Source: Pachypanchax playfairii
Taxonomy: Eukaryota > Chordata > Actinopteri > Cyprinodontiformes > Aplocheilidae
Direction of reading: 5' to 3'
Length of the DNA: 64,000 bases
Assembly: GCA_006937955.1 (NCBI GenBank)
Contig: SSNP01000001.1
Coordinates: 12,160,015 to 12,224,014 of the forward strand
Made by a program: the position numbers and the translations under genes. Within the stretch, counting starts at the first letter, position 1, and each line of letters starts with the position of its first letter. The notes below the pieces were generated by a model. The model saw only the letters and a list, made by a program, of their open reading frames with translations. It did not search any database and was not told the origin of the DNA. Below are positions 24,793-35,932 of the stretch, piece after piece.

Positions 24793-25447
24793 GGTGTTTC
24801 TCAATGTCAAGGAACCTTGCCTTGATGCCTTGGTCCCGCCCCGGTTGCCTAGGAGATACGTCATCGGGACCCGTTCCAATGTTGATGTGCTATGGAGGCA
24901 TCTGTACTCGGTTTGCCCGCTGTTTAGCTAACATACCAAGGATACATGGGACGTGCCTTGATGCCTTCTCTCGGTCACAAATTTCCCAGAATACATCGCG
25001 GTATTTTCAAAAAATGGCGATTGAGGAGCCGGCAGCAGCTACTTCAAAGGCAAATTTCCTGTTTAAATCTTAGTTAACTGATTATTGCTATCGAGCTTAT
25101 ATTTAAAATGTTTTTTGTTTTTTTTTTATCCAAAGCAGTTATACGGTTGGTTAGTTGCTTTGTAGTTGCAGCTTCGGTAGCTAAAAGGTATTAACTCGCT
25201 TGCACATTTATTTCATTTTTATTATCATTTCTAGCTCAGAATGTTGCTACATTACTATGCTACTACGATGGGTGGGGCATAAAACAGTGCGCATGAGCGG
25301 GCAGCCGCAGTCACGTGAGTTAAGTCTGTTCCAGTGTCCTCGTAAGCAAGAAGCCTCCTCTACCAAGGCACTGCCTCGGTAAGCAAGATGCGTCGCCTAC
25401 TGAGGCAGTGCCTCGGTAGGCAAGGTTCCTTGACATTGAGAAACACC
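24793..25447. mobile_element. MITE of 655 bp with perfect 30-bp terminal inverted repeats
   Basis: The first 30 bases (starting GGTGTTTCTCAATGTCAAGG) are the exact reverse complement of the last 30. Subterminal GCCTCGGTA(A/G)GCAAG and CCTTGATGCCTT motifs are repeated. CAGA occurs at or one base from each end (24788-24791, 25448-25451) and may be the target duplication. Internal open frames look non-coding. The unmutated ends suggest recent insertion. Confidence 0.85.
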
Positions 25448-25521
25448 CAGAGACAGACGCACTACCTGCTGGAAGCTAGTCCCATTGTTGCAGTGGACAT
25501 ATAGTGGGATGTTTTAGTGGA

Positions 25522-25550
25522 GTTTGTTTGTTTGTTTGTTTGTTTGTTTA
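25522..25550. repeat. (GTTT)n microsatellite
   Basis: About seven GTTT units. Confidence 0.9.
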
Positions 25551-25803
25551 GTATTTATTTAGTTGAAGTCTGGGGTAATACATATAGTTCTCTACAAAAA
25601 ATTTGCACAACACAGAAAAGAGCAATAAGGATTCTACACAAGGTCTGATATCAGGCACACGCAAATCACCTTTTTTCAAATCAGAACTTATGAAATTTAT
25701 GGATCTGATCAGATTCGATACTGCACAGATGATGTTTAAAGGTAGTAAAGAGGATTTTGCCCCAAATGAGAAACTCAATGGCTTTTTGTCAGTCATTTAT
25801 TTT

Positions 25804-25862
25804 TATATATATATACATACATACATACATACATACATACAGTACAAACACACACACACATT
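25804..25862. repeat. Compound (AT)n-(ACAT)n-(CA)n microsatellite
   Basis: Consecutive TA, ACAT and CA runs with a short interruption at 25841-25847, followed by a T run. Confidence 0.9.
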
Positions 25863-27546
25863 TTTTTTTGTCTTCCTTTTTCATGTATTGTTGTACAAAA
25901 CGTTTTTTTTAATTGTTTGAAATTTAAAAAAAACAGTCCAGATCATTCTGTTCAGTGACATGGACCTCTCTTTGGAAGATTTGTTATGACTCAGAAGGAA
26001 GGCCATGTTGGTTTACTGACCTGATTAGGCTCCACCTACTTTCCCACTTCCAATTTCCCTGAGACTAACCACGTTTCTGATTTAGGGAATTCTCACTTTT
26101 GAATATGAGCAGCTAGTAAAATAAACAACATCTTAGAAGACTTCAACATGACATTTGAGATGATCTGTGATCAAATTCCAAGAAGATGAGATCACATAAA
26201 ACATTTTCAGCGACTTTATTTTGTCTATTAGTGTTGATGACTTCACCATAAAACCAAAATGATCTTTTTAATCATTCACAGTAAAAAAAAAAAAGTATTT
26301 ACACTCTACCATTCATCCATAGTCCATTGACACTTATAAAGCAAATATGAATGTTTTTATGAGTCTTAGTTTGAAACCAGAAGTGGCAAAACAAACCAAA
26401 TGTAGATGTTCTGACTTGGTGGGTTGGATTTTTTGCATGTCAGTATCAGTAGTAACTCCATGACAGATATTCTCTATGGATTTTGATCTCTTTCCTTTTT
26501 CTTTCTCTCTTTCTGATCTGGCTGTTTATCTATAACTTTTGCTTGCATCCACAATGACACTGAGACTGACTCTGTTTGAGTCACAGAACTTAAAGCATGT
26601 GGAACCGATTTCAGCTCAACCATATACAGCTGTGCATCCAAAACTGACTCATATTGACTTTTCTCTTCTTCTCCTTCAGGAAGAGACAAAACCTTAGACA
26701 CAACCGATTCTTGACCTGGTTTCTGCCATAGTAAACCACTTTGTTTACATCTCCCATTCCCGTGTTTCTTCACTGCTGGTAAATGTGTGTTTCTTAAAAC
26801 TATGCAGTGATATTCATAAATATGCATATTTGAGACTTTAATACTGGAAATCTGTGCATTTGATTTTTGTGGAAAATTGGCTACTGGGCACAAATGTAAT
26901 ATTGATTGATAAGAAGTAGTCATAAAAATCACATGTCAGAGTTATAAACATACCAACAAAACTGCAGTTATTCTTCTGACATCAAAGTATGTTTCAAGCC
27001 AATTTTCTTGAGATATTTCCACTAACTTAATAGGAAAATATAATTTCCATCATCGATCAAACTCTTATCTTTTAGAACCCTACTGAATGAAGTACACATG
27101 GTAAATGTTAGGTGGAGTGGATTTTTCTGTCTGTGTTCTGTGATATTGTGATACATTGAATAGCCAGTTTTCTCCTCTTTCTGAAACCATTTGATTTTCT
27201 CTCTTGCAAACTGCAAAGAGTGTAACGCAACTTGTTTTCAGTGGCACATGCTTAACTTTGTCTTCTGACAGTTAAAAGTTCTTGTGAAGAAAGTCAAATG
27301 ATGGTTAATTAGTGAGGAAAATTTTAAATAACACTCACAATTAAGTTGTTTTGATAAAAACTATCAGCATTGACTCATTTTTATGGGCCTTCTTGGACTC
27401 GCATGTTGAACCGTACATGAGTGCAGTGACCTTTCCTGTTGCCTCTTGAATAGCAGAGGAGTGAAACAGAGAGACACGAGCAGATGAAGAATCAACCAGC
27501 CAGGGGATGATGAAGCCGCACCCCTCCCATCACTTTCTCTCCCATT

Positions 27547-27573
<27 letters not shown>
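27547..27573. repeat. (TG)n microsatellite
   Basis: About 12 to 13 TG units, ending TGCGTGTC. Confidence 0.9.
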
Positions 27574-27577
<4 letters not shown>

Positions 27578-30500
27578 CTGACTGTAGGGGTAAAAATCAC
27601 TTTAGAACGGTGCCGGCTCTGTCATTGGCTGACATTGTCAAGGATAATGGATAATCACCACAGAAACTGTAGAGCAGCTCACTGGTGCTGTCTGTGGTGT
27701 CCCGTGGTGGGGGGAGGGGGGGAGGTCAGGCATTTTGGGTGCCACCACCAATGAAACGACATGTTAACAGATGTGTAAGGTCGTTCTCGATGTATACACC
27801 AGAGGAGATAATGTAATAGTAATGCACACATCCCACGTTTTCAGGTAGAAAAAGTGTAGGGCTGTGTGCTTTAGGGGTTCTGTGTAGAGGACGCCTCTGC
27901 CTATATTAAGGTCAGGTGTTTGTTAACAGACATTTGTCACTGAGGTGAATGGTGTTTTTTTTTTTCTTGTCCTTGCAGTTGTAAAGATTTTTGACGCTGG
28001 TTCTGCCAGTATGTCTCTCAAAAGTTGTACCAAGTTTTGAAGCACCAGCAACACTCTCTTTGAAATACTTTTTTGAAGGTACAAGTTTTTTGTAATCTTT
28101 TAAAGTAGTCGAGAGCATTAGTTCTTAGAGTTTTTTAAGATCTTTCAACATTTACTTTAAACTTTGGTGGAACCAACTGAAAGTCATGATGAAGAAACAA
28201 GAAAAAAGTCAGCAAAGACCTGAGCAATACCTTATCCTTCAGCTGGTTATCTACCGTATGTCAAGAATCACCTTGTTGGTGATAAAATACGCATTAATGT
28301 CTAACCAGCTGTGTTATCGTTGCAAAAAATGGGATTAAATGGTGTCTGTGGTCGGCGACTGGTAACATTATTTTGCTTAAACACAAGACTGGTGCTGCTT
28401 AGATGATTTTTATTATGAAATGATGTATGGGTTTGTTTTTAACAGCTTAACAAACAGCTAAATGAAAAAACTATGATAGACCTTCTGGAAGTCTAGAGAA
28501 ATATTACTACTCAAGATCACTTTCAAATTTCTGGAAAATGTGTTGTCTTGAAAGCAGAAGGACTGAAGGAGAATGTAAAACTTTTATCACAGTATTGTTT
28601 GAGATAGCTAAGACTGTGGTATGTTGAATATGAAGTGCAGGGTCATAGTGTCCCCTGCCATTCTCTTAATACTATCGTCTTTGGGTAAAAACATTGACAA
28701 GGTCAACTGTAATTCCAAAGGTTCACTGCCAGCAGCACATAGATTAACAGAATTCTCAGTTGAAACTGTGTCAGCGTTTTTTTTTCCATTTCTGTTTGTC
28801 CTCTTGCTGACTAGTGGGCTCCATCCCAGTATATTAGTCATCTTGCCAATCCATGGTTAAGGTAAACATGTTTACATGTTTACTGCACTGATCAAAGTGA
28901 CCTTACAGGCCATTACAATATGACTGTGTTAAGCTCACTGGAGGGAAAATAGTCCTAATCCACTGCATCTAAGATTAGTGTGACAGCAGACGTCAGATGG
29001 CCCAGTGTGACCAGGTTGGCTTTTGTTGGTTCCAGATTTGGGTCAGTAGTTAAAAGATGCTGGTAAACTGTTATCAATGCTCATAGGCCAATCTCAGTTG
29101 ACTCAGTTGAACCTGTGCAGTGTGCTGTAGTGGAAAGAACATTGTCTTGATTACTTTCTTACAATTATTGAGATTTAAATGTGAGCTAATTATTTTAAAA
29201 TTGGTATTTAACCCCAGTTCATTTGTATAGACTAGAGACATTAATTGCACCACTTCTTTCCCTCTTACTGTCATGACTTGATACTGCCGTAGCCTGTGAA
29301 TCTTGTCTATGGAGATGGATTTCAGTCTAATTAGAAGCATAAAGCTGGGTTGTTTGCGGAGCTTACCTCGACCCTCTGTAAAGTGTTTAGGCTGGTGGCT
29401 GAAGAGGTTGAGCTGGCCTTTTGTCATAAAAGGGAGCTGTCCTGTCAAGTGACCTGCAATGTTGGTCTACTCAGCGCACAAGAGGTGAGGACAGGATTGG
29501 GAAAGGACAAGGACAGCAGCTGAGCTGAGGTGGAAACTGTGTATTAATTAACCTTTGTTAGATGCAGCTAGGACTGCTGGAGGTGCCCTGTATCCACGGA
29601 AACCACTCTGACAGGGTTCAGAGCAGAGGTCTCTCAGGGCAGCATCTTTGACACTGTCATAGCAACAACTGGCACAATGTACACCTCAGTGTCACTGACT
29701 CTGCCCTCCTGACAATGGTGTGCTGTGACAATCGCACCTGATCCTTAAGACACCAAAAATACACATCAAAAACATACAGCCCATTGATATGTCTCCTACT
29801 CATCCACGGATGTTACCTGTGCTAGTGGCATATTCACTCCCAGCACATAAAGTAAGCAGGTTATTTTTAGCTTTTGCCTTCTGAAAAAAGTGTTTGGGGA
29901 TCAAGATACTGTCTTTAAAATGATGCAGCAGTGAGACTGAATGCATATTGATCTATATGCATTGATTATACAAAGTACCCAATCTGAATATTTAGAGTTT
30001 TATGTATCAGGATAACGTTTTAAAAATAAGCTGATCCTTTTTAAAATACAGCCTGAAATAAACAATGTATCATCTTTTATTTAATAAAAACTGTTAAAGT
30101 ATGAACGTGGTGTGTGTGTTGGAGGAGGGGTGGAAGGGGAGGTTCCTGGGCACACATTGAAAAACTTAGAAAAAGTATTTTGCTGTATTAGCATGAAGCA
30201 GTTTTCCTCTGTATGATCTTATATTTTTATTTTTGTTTATACTTTTAGTCTGTGCTGTAACACTTCCATGAAGTTTGATAATACGTTGTTTGAGTTTTTA
30301 TTCTGTCTTTCGTTCCCTTTCCTCTCTGAAGGTCCCACCAAAATATTTGAAGTAGGCTGAGGTCTGAACTTGAATTGGACCATGGTCGCACCTTCGTTCT
30401 TTTTCAGTCATTCTGTTGAAGATTTTCTACTGTGTTTGAGGTCATTGTCCTGTCTCATGACCCGGTTTCAGCTGTTAGACAGATGGCCCCGCATTTGGAG

Positions 30501-32304
30501 TTTATGGTCTAATCAGTGACTGAAAGGTGTCCATGTTCTGTAGCAACGAAACAAGCAGGTATCATCACTCTTCTACTGCACCGGCAGTATGAAGAGTTTG
30601 TGCTACATGCTGTTTGGTTTTTAGTTCAAATACTGTGTGCACAAGGCCCAGTGGTCTCAACTGTCCATTGAATGTGGTTCCAGAAGTGTTGCAGTTTGTT
30701 CCAGAGTAACTTTGTAAGTGTAATACAGACTCCCATGTTTGTGTTATAGATGAGGTTTTCTTCTCTCAGCTCTTCCCAGTTAGCATAGCTTCTTTAAATG
30801 ACACAGTCAACTACCATCTAACCTGCACACGGGGCCAGTAAGGTCTGAAATTAAGCTTCTTGGATTTTTGGTTTAGTTTTGTTTTTTGCCATTTCATGTC
30901 ATTGCACAATCTGACATCAGAGTGAATTTGATGGAACTTGTACACCTTGATTTTTCTCATCGTAGAATATTGGACTCCAAATTATTTGGAAATTACCTTG
31001 TAAGCTTTTCTAGTTTGATAAGCATTAACAGTTGCTTTTCAAACATCATTGTTGAAGTCTTTGACATTGTGAAAACTGACAAACTACTGCTTTTAGGATG
31101 TGATGAATTCATCCGTGCATTGGAATAACATGCTGTTAACTTTTTTTTTAACTGCCTGTCAAGAGTATTAACTTTATTCTTTGAGAGAATAACAGCATGT
31201 TGTTATAGGTTACATGTTGGTCATCTGAGTTTGTATTGACCTTTTATATCTATTAACCAGAGAATATTTTATTGTTTCATGATACAAAAATGTTCAATCT
31301 GAGCGTGTTTGTGCCATGGGATATATTTCCTCATAATTTTTCTCATTCATGTATTTAAACATGACTGCTTAGAGGCTTGTGTATCCGTGAGTAGGAGTAT
31401 CTTAATGTATGTAGACTGTAGGTTGTGTGGTGTAAGATACAGCTCAAGTGCATAAGGAGGCAGGAGGTGGTGGAGGAAGGATAATCCACTCAAATGACAA
31501 GCCGCATAAAGAATTATGCACAGCTCTCACAAGGCCCTTCACTTTTGAAAGACACAACTGTGATAGGCTTACTGCTCAAGACCTGAATATTTTCAAGGTA
31601 GTGAGCTTGAATTTTCAATTTGGATCCAATCAAGCCTAATCTCCATTTGTCGTCTGTTGGGTGGCTGTGAGGGAAGAGTGCAGAGAGGAGAAGGAGTCGT
31701 GTGCAGTCAATCTGAAATGTTGCTAAGTAACAGAGATGGCAGACAAGGTGGGGAAATGAATGTGATATAGTGCTCTACAAATCCCTGCTTTTCACACACT
31801 TTCTTATTTTTCTCCTTTTTTTCCCTTCCCCCAACCATCTCTCCCTCCCTTCTTTTCTCTTTCACTCAATTTTATAGGTCGACCCCTTTTCGACGTTGAG
31901 ATCTGCTAAGCTGAAAAGCATCACTGACAGAACAACAGCCAAGCCACAGGACAGACACCTCAAGCATCCACAGCCATGGAATGTGTCAACATTGTGGTGG
32001 TGAAATCCTGCTGACTCCTCACTTGCTACGCACATAAACCTGAATCTAGGCCTTCTGGGATTCTGCAGCATTTCTAGGCATACAACAATGCCTTGGAGGC
32101 CCGCCTGCCCCAGATTGCCTCCAGCTATGGTTGCTTTTTCACCACATTGCTGATTGTGCCCACTACAGAAGGGGTTTCAGATCCAGCCAGTGTATTCTTC
32201 CTCCCTCCACTATTGTCACCTGGTGCTACTGCCTGCCCTCCTTTTGATATTAAACAAGTGTATGCCACAATCAACCAGATGACCTAGATTCCATTTTTTT
32301 CCAG

Positions 32305-32344
32305 TGGCATTGCTAAGCTATACGAGGGGACCTGAGTATTGAAC
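32305..32344 (+). other. nrip1: Probable 5' UTR start of the nrip1 terminal exon (splice acceptor at 32303-32304)
   Basis: A pyrimidine tract followed by CAG ends at 32304, and 40 bases then lead to the ATG. In mammals the nrip1 coding exon is preceded by noncoding exons, so a 3' splice site just upstream of the ATG is expected. A second possible acceptor (TTTTATAG) ends near 31878; it would give a longer UTR. The choice cannot be settled from genomic sequence alone. Confidence 0.5.
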
Positions 32345-35300
32345 ATGACTCATGGGGAGGAGCCTGGCCCTGAGACACACAAGGATTCAGCTGTTCTAAC
32401 TTATCTGGAAGGTTTACTGATGCATCCAGTTGTGGCCGGGCCTGGAGCCACAGCAGGTGGGAGGTCCGAGGCAGTCCACAACAGTCAGGAGCAGGGCGAC
32501 AAGGTGGGTGGGTCCTTCCCACTAACAGATCGTGGCCCAACACCACCCAAGGCTGGAACCAATGGACCCACATTAGGCTCCTCGCAGCACCTGAAAAAGG
32601 CCCGATTGCTGCGCTCTGGAGCCTGGAATGATCCAGGTAACCAGCAGATGAGTTCACCCCCAATGGAGCTTAATGGCCAAGTGGGAGGCCTACAAAACGG
32701 AGCTCTGGAGGGATCTCCTCATGCGGGAGAGAGCACTCTGTTGGCTTCTCTGCTTCAGTCCTTCAGTTCACGGCTTCAGAGTGTGGCAATGTCTCAGAAC
32801 TCTAATAAACCCCCGAGTGAGCGTTCCTCTCCATCCAAGGTTCAGACTGCAGACAAAGAGCCACTGCCCGTTTATGGGACAGCCTCGAACCGCTTGAAAG
32901 GCCTAATGAGGAAAAGTAAACTCCAGAATCACAATAACACACCTTACAGTCGCCGTGGACACAGCCAGGACAGGCCCCCTGAGTCCCCACGGTCAGCACA
33001 CAGTGCTACACCTCCTGCTGCTCCCACAGCAACTGATTCTGTGTCCTGTGCTGAGCGTTTGAAGGCAGTGGCTAACATGGTGAAAATCCGTTCAAGCCCA
33101 GCACCCTCACCCAAGCCCAGTGTGGCTTGCAGTCAGCTTGCCCTATTGCTGTCTAGCGAAGCCCATCTCCAGCAGTACTCCAGAGAGCACGCTCTCAAAG
33201 CCCAGCTGTCAGGAAGATCTGCCAGCGAGAGACTAGCTGCCATGGCAAACCAGCAATATGGCCAGGACAAAAGGTCACCAAGTGTTGGGGGGACTCCAGA
33301 TACACTTAGCCCCTTAACAACCCAAAATGGAATGACAACGACAACAACAATAACAACAACACTCCCTCGAACGGCCATGTCCAGTCCACAGAGCTCCTCT
33401 CTGATGCGAGGCCACAGCCAAAGCTCCCCCCCTACCCCCCCTCACTCTCTGAACCCGCCTCTTAGAGAGAAGCGAGGCTTTGACTCACGTCCAACTCGCC
33501 CACCCCAAACATGCAGCAGCTTGTTACTGTTGCTGCTGAACAACCATAACAGCCAGAAGCAGCTGACCAAGAACGGGCACTTGGAGGACATCAGTGGCCT
33601 TCTGCCTCCAAGTGGGTCCTCTTCTGTCACATCAGACAGCGAATGCTCTACCCATGAGAGAAGCATGACCAAGGACAGCAGTGATGCTGAGAGCTCCTAC
33701 TCCAGCTGTTCCCCGATTGACCTCTCCATGAGAGGTCGTGGCACTGTACAAGACACTGGGCACAAAAATACACCCTCCTCTTCCACCTCTACCACCTCCA
33801 CTCTCTCTTCTTCTATCACAGTGTTTTCCTCCACCCCAGTAGCATTTTCTCCTCAAGCCACCACTCAGCCGTCCACTGCATCTTTTTCACCACCCTCCTT
33901 GACCGTCTCCTCTGTTTCCATATCTACATCATCATCATCCTCTTCATTTTCTACCTCCTCCCTTGACAAGTTAACAGAATCTTTAATAAATAAGTGGAAA
34001 CCAGAGCCATCAAGATCAAATATCTCCAACAACAAGGAGCCTGAAATGAGTTCAGACCTAAAATCCCATCCCAAAGTCACTCTCATGCAGCTTCTTCTTG
34101 GGCGCAGGAATAATGAGATGGCTAATAAAAGCAATGGCAAACAGGATTTGCCACTTGATGTAACTATGGCCACTATGTCTCAAAGCCAGCAAAAGGGGTT
34201 AATGCCTTGGGAAGAGAGCCGAACACGAAGCCCCATAGAAAGACCAGCAGGCCCATCCCAGTCCATCTACTCACTTAGTCGGGACCCAAGCAGCACACCT
34301 TCCCCTTACTCTTACCCTTCTCCACATGTCCAGTCTAGCCCACTTGATTTGTGTAAATCTAAAACCTTTCCTGCTGAGAAGGCTTCAGAGCCAGCCTTTA
34401 GCGCCAGTAAACTGTTACAGAATCTGGCTCAGTGTGGCACAACCACCACCTCCTCTCCCAGCCCCCCTGACAAAGGGCTGGGCCAGGAGTCGGATGCCAG
34501 CAGACCTGTTGCCCTTTTAGAAAGGCTCAATGCTCCAGTCCACAGGACCACCTCTACTCCACTCTCAGATGGGGCCTCAGGGAGTGGCACACCTTTCAGT
34601 CGCAAGGAAGATTCTTCTCCTTCACAAATTGAGAACCTCCTGGAGAGGCGCACCGTGCTACAGCTTCTTCTAGGAACTGGGTCATCTGGCTCTACATCCA
34701 CCTGCAAGGATCGGCACAGTGGGAGTAACAGGAGAAGTACAGATGTGGCTGGGGGTTGCTATGAGAAGAGTCCTGGCCCCTCTGTCCTCTGTGACAGCTC
34801 TAATGGACCACTTTTAGATGCTAAGGTCAAATCAGAGCTCACTGAAGAGGTGGGACCATCTTCTGCCAAGTCAGAAGACTTGGGCAACAAAAAGAGACTT
34901 AATGACTGTGAGAAGAAAAGCCAGCTGTCTAACTCGCATCATGAAGTCAAAACAGAACCTCGTCCAGCTGAAGTCATTGCTAAATACGGCCTCCTCAGCC
35001 AGCTGCTTAAACAACAGACTGCTACCTATTATACGAGTGCTGCCACGCAGGTGGAGTCACAGTCCAGGCAGATTAAGGAGGAGCAGAGGGAATATCTGAC
35101 CCCCAGCCCTAAAAGAAGACGCCTCTGCCCTGAACAGACTGATGGATTAAATATTATCAGCTCTCCAAGAGCAGTGGACAGTGGGAACATAAACATGTCT
35201 GCCTCTCCTACCATTCAGGTGGAGCGTGAGCAGCAAAGGAGTCTGAAGGAAGAGGATGTTCCAAGTGAAACCCTGACCAGAGAGAGTCGTGGCTTCAATG

Positions 35301-35932
35301 TGCTGAAACAGCTGCTGCTCTCTGACAACTGTCTGAAAGAACTCTCCCAGCAGCCCCGTGGCGCCACCAGCCCCTTCGTCCTGCAGGCCAATGGCAAAGC
35401 CAATGGAAGCATTCTCAATCAGCCCGCCCATAACCACAACTTCCTCCACCTGCCTGAGTGGCACCCCCATGGTTCCCTCAACTCAGGGCTTCCAAGCAAT
35501 CTCAGACCACTGCCCCCTCCTCCCACAGGTGACAACCCCACACGCACCCCATGGATCCGCCAACCAGCTCTGTGGCCTGTTGCACAAAAGCGGGAGCCCC
35601 CTACTTTAGTCAAACAGGAGCCCGAGAGCCCCGTCCGATGGAGCAGTCATGAGAATGAAGGCGAGGAGGAGGATTGTGACTCAAATCCAGATTCCCCACG
35701 GCTCTCACGCTCCAACCCCATCCTGTATTACATGTTGCAGAAGGGCAGCCTTCAGCTGAGGAAGGAGGTGTGCGATCAGGCAGAAGGAGCTCAGCCTGTG
35801 GTCAGAGTTAAAGAAGAGCAGATCAGTGACATGCATGTGTATGAACGCAGCCTGAGCTCCGCCCCTCAATCTCCAACACACAACGACAAGCACAGCCATG
35901 AGAGCCAGGGGCTGAGCCAGTCATCCCAGTAA
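32345..35932 (+). CDS. nrip1: Nuclear receptor-interacting protein 1 (RIP140), complete single-exon coding sequence
   Basis: Nuclear corepressor of 1195 residues (human about 1158) that binds liganded nuclear receptors and recruits CtBP/HDAC. The start is ATG 32345 because the protein then opens MTHGEE as in the human orthologue; the frame stays open two codons further 5' but without an ATG. Canonical LXXLL receptor boxes: LEGLL 21-25, LASLL 133-137, LALLL 265-269, a six-Leu run 393-398, LMQLL 580-584, LQLLL 772-776, LSQLL 884-888, LKQLL 987-991. The C-terminal LYYML is at 1127-1131. The third human box is degraded to LKGLM (184-188). CtBP motifs: PIDLS 457-461 and PLDLC 666-670. A basic SPKRRR cluster near 921-926 could be an NLS. 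SUMO-type sites (VKSE, VKTE, IKEE, VKQE, VKEE) start near 828, 868, 910, 1089 and 1155. Residues about 475-540 are a Ser/Thr-rich low-complexity insert. Coding in one exon matches the family. Paralogue (a or b) not resolved. Confidence 0.98.
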   Translation: MTHGEEPGPETHKDSAVLTYLEGLLMHPVVAGPGATAGGRSEAVHNSQEQGDKVGGSFPLTDRGPTPPKAGTNGPTLGSSQHLKKARLLRSGAWNDPGNQQMSSPPMELNGQVGGLQNGALEGSPHAGESTLLASLLQSFSSRLQSVAMSQNSNKPPSERSSPSKVQTADKEPLPVYGTASNRLKGLMRKSKLQNHNNTPYSRRGHSQDRPPESPRSAHSATPPAAPTATDSVSCAERLKAVANMVKIRSSPAPSPKPSVACSQLALLLSSEAHLQQYSREHALKAQLSGRSASERLAAMANQQYGQDKRSPSVGGTPDTLSPLTTQNGMTTTTTITTTLPRTAMSSPQSSSLMRGHSQSSPPTPPHSLNPPLREKRGFDSRPTRPPQTCSSLLLLLLNNHNSQKQLTKNGHLEDISGLLPPSGSSSVTSDSECSTHERSMTKDSSDAESSYSSCSPIDLSMRGRGTVQDTGHKNTPSSSTSTTSTLSSSITVFSSTPVAFSPQATTQPSTASFSPPSLTVSSVSISTSSSSSSFSTSSLDKLTESLINKWKPEPSRSNISNNKEPEMSSDLKSHPKVTLMQLLLGRRNNEMANKSNGKQDLPLDVTMATMSQSQQKGLMPWEESRTRSPIERPAGPSQSIYSLSRDPSSTPSPYSYPSPHVQSSPLDLCKSKTFPAEKASEPAFSASKLLQNLAQCGTTTTSSPSPPDKGLGQESDASRPVALLERLNAPVHRTTSTPLSDGASGSGTPFSRKEDSSPSQIENLLERRTVLQLLLGTGSSGSTSTCKDRHSGSNRRSTDVAGGCYEKSPGPSVLCDSSNGPLLDAKVKSELTEEVGPSSAKSEDLGNKKRLNDCEKKSQLSNSHHEVKTEPRPAEVIAKYGLLSQLLKQQTATYYTSAATQVESQSRQIKEEQREYLTPSPKRRRLCPEQTDGLNIISSPRAVDSGNINMSASPTIQVEREQQRSLKEEDVPSETLTRESRGFNVLKQLLLSDNCLKELSQQPRGATSPFVLQANGKANGSILNQPAHNHNFLHLPEWHPHGSLNSGLPSNLRPLPPPPTGDNPTRTPWIRQPALWPVAQKREPPTLVKQEPESPVRWSSHENEGEEEDCDSNPDSPRLSRSNPILYYMLQKGSLQLRKEVCDQAEGAQPVVRVKEEQISDMHVYERSLSSAPQSPTHNDKHSHESQGLSQSSQ

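Larger units (their letters stand above)
25448..32302. other. Gene-free stretch immediately upstream of the nrip1 exon
   Basis: Microsatellites at 25.5, 25.8 and 27.5 kb. No coding exon, tRNA or clear mobile element recognised. A C/T-rich tract at 31795-31878 ends in a possible splice acceptor. An nrip1 promoter or noncoding exon could lie here, but I cannot place it. Confidence 0.5.

Noticed and set aside
26474..26932. Minus-strand open frame of 152 codons
   Set aside because: No similarity I recognise, no conserved motif, and no plausible splice partners; judged chance.
32339..32344. Two extra in-frame codons before the nrip1 ATG
   Set aside because: The upstream codon is TTG, not ATG; the conserved MTHGEE start at 32345 is used.
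33865..34173. Minus-strand open frames overlapping the nrip1 coding region
   Set aside because: Shadows of the Ser-rich nrip1 codons on the opposite strand.
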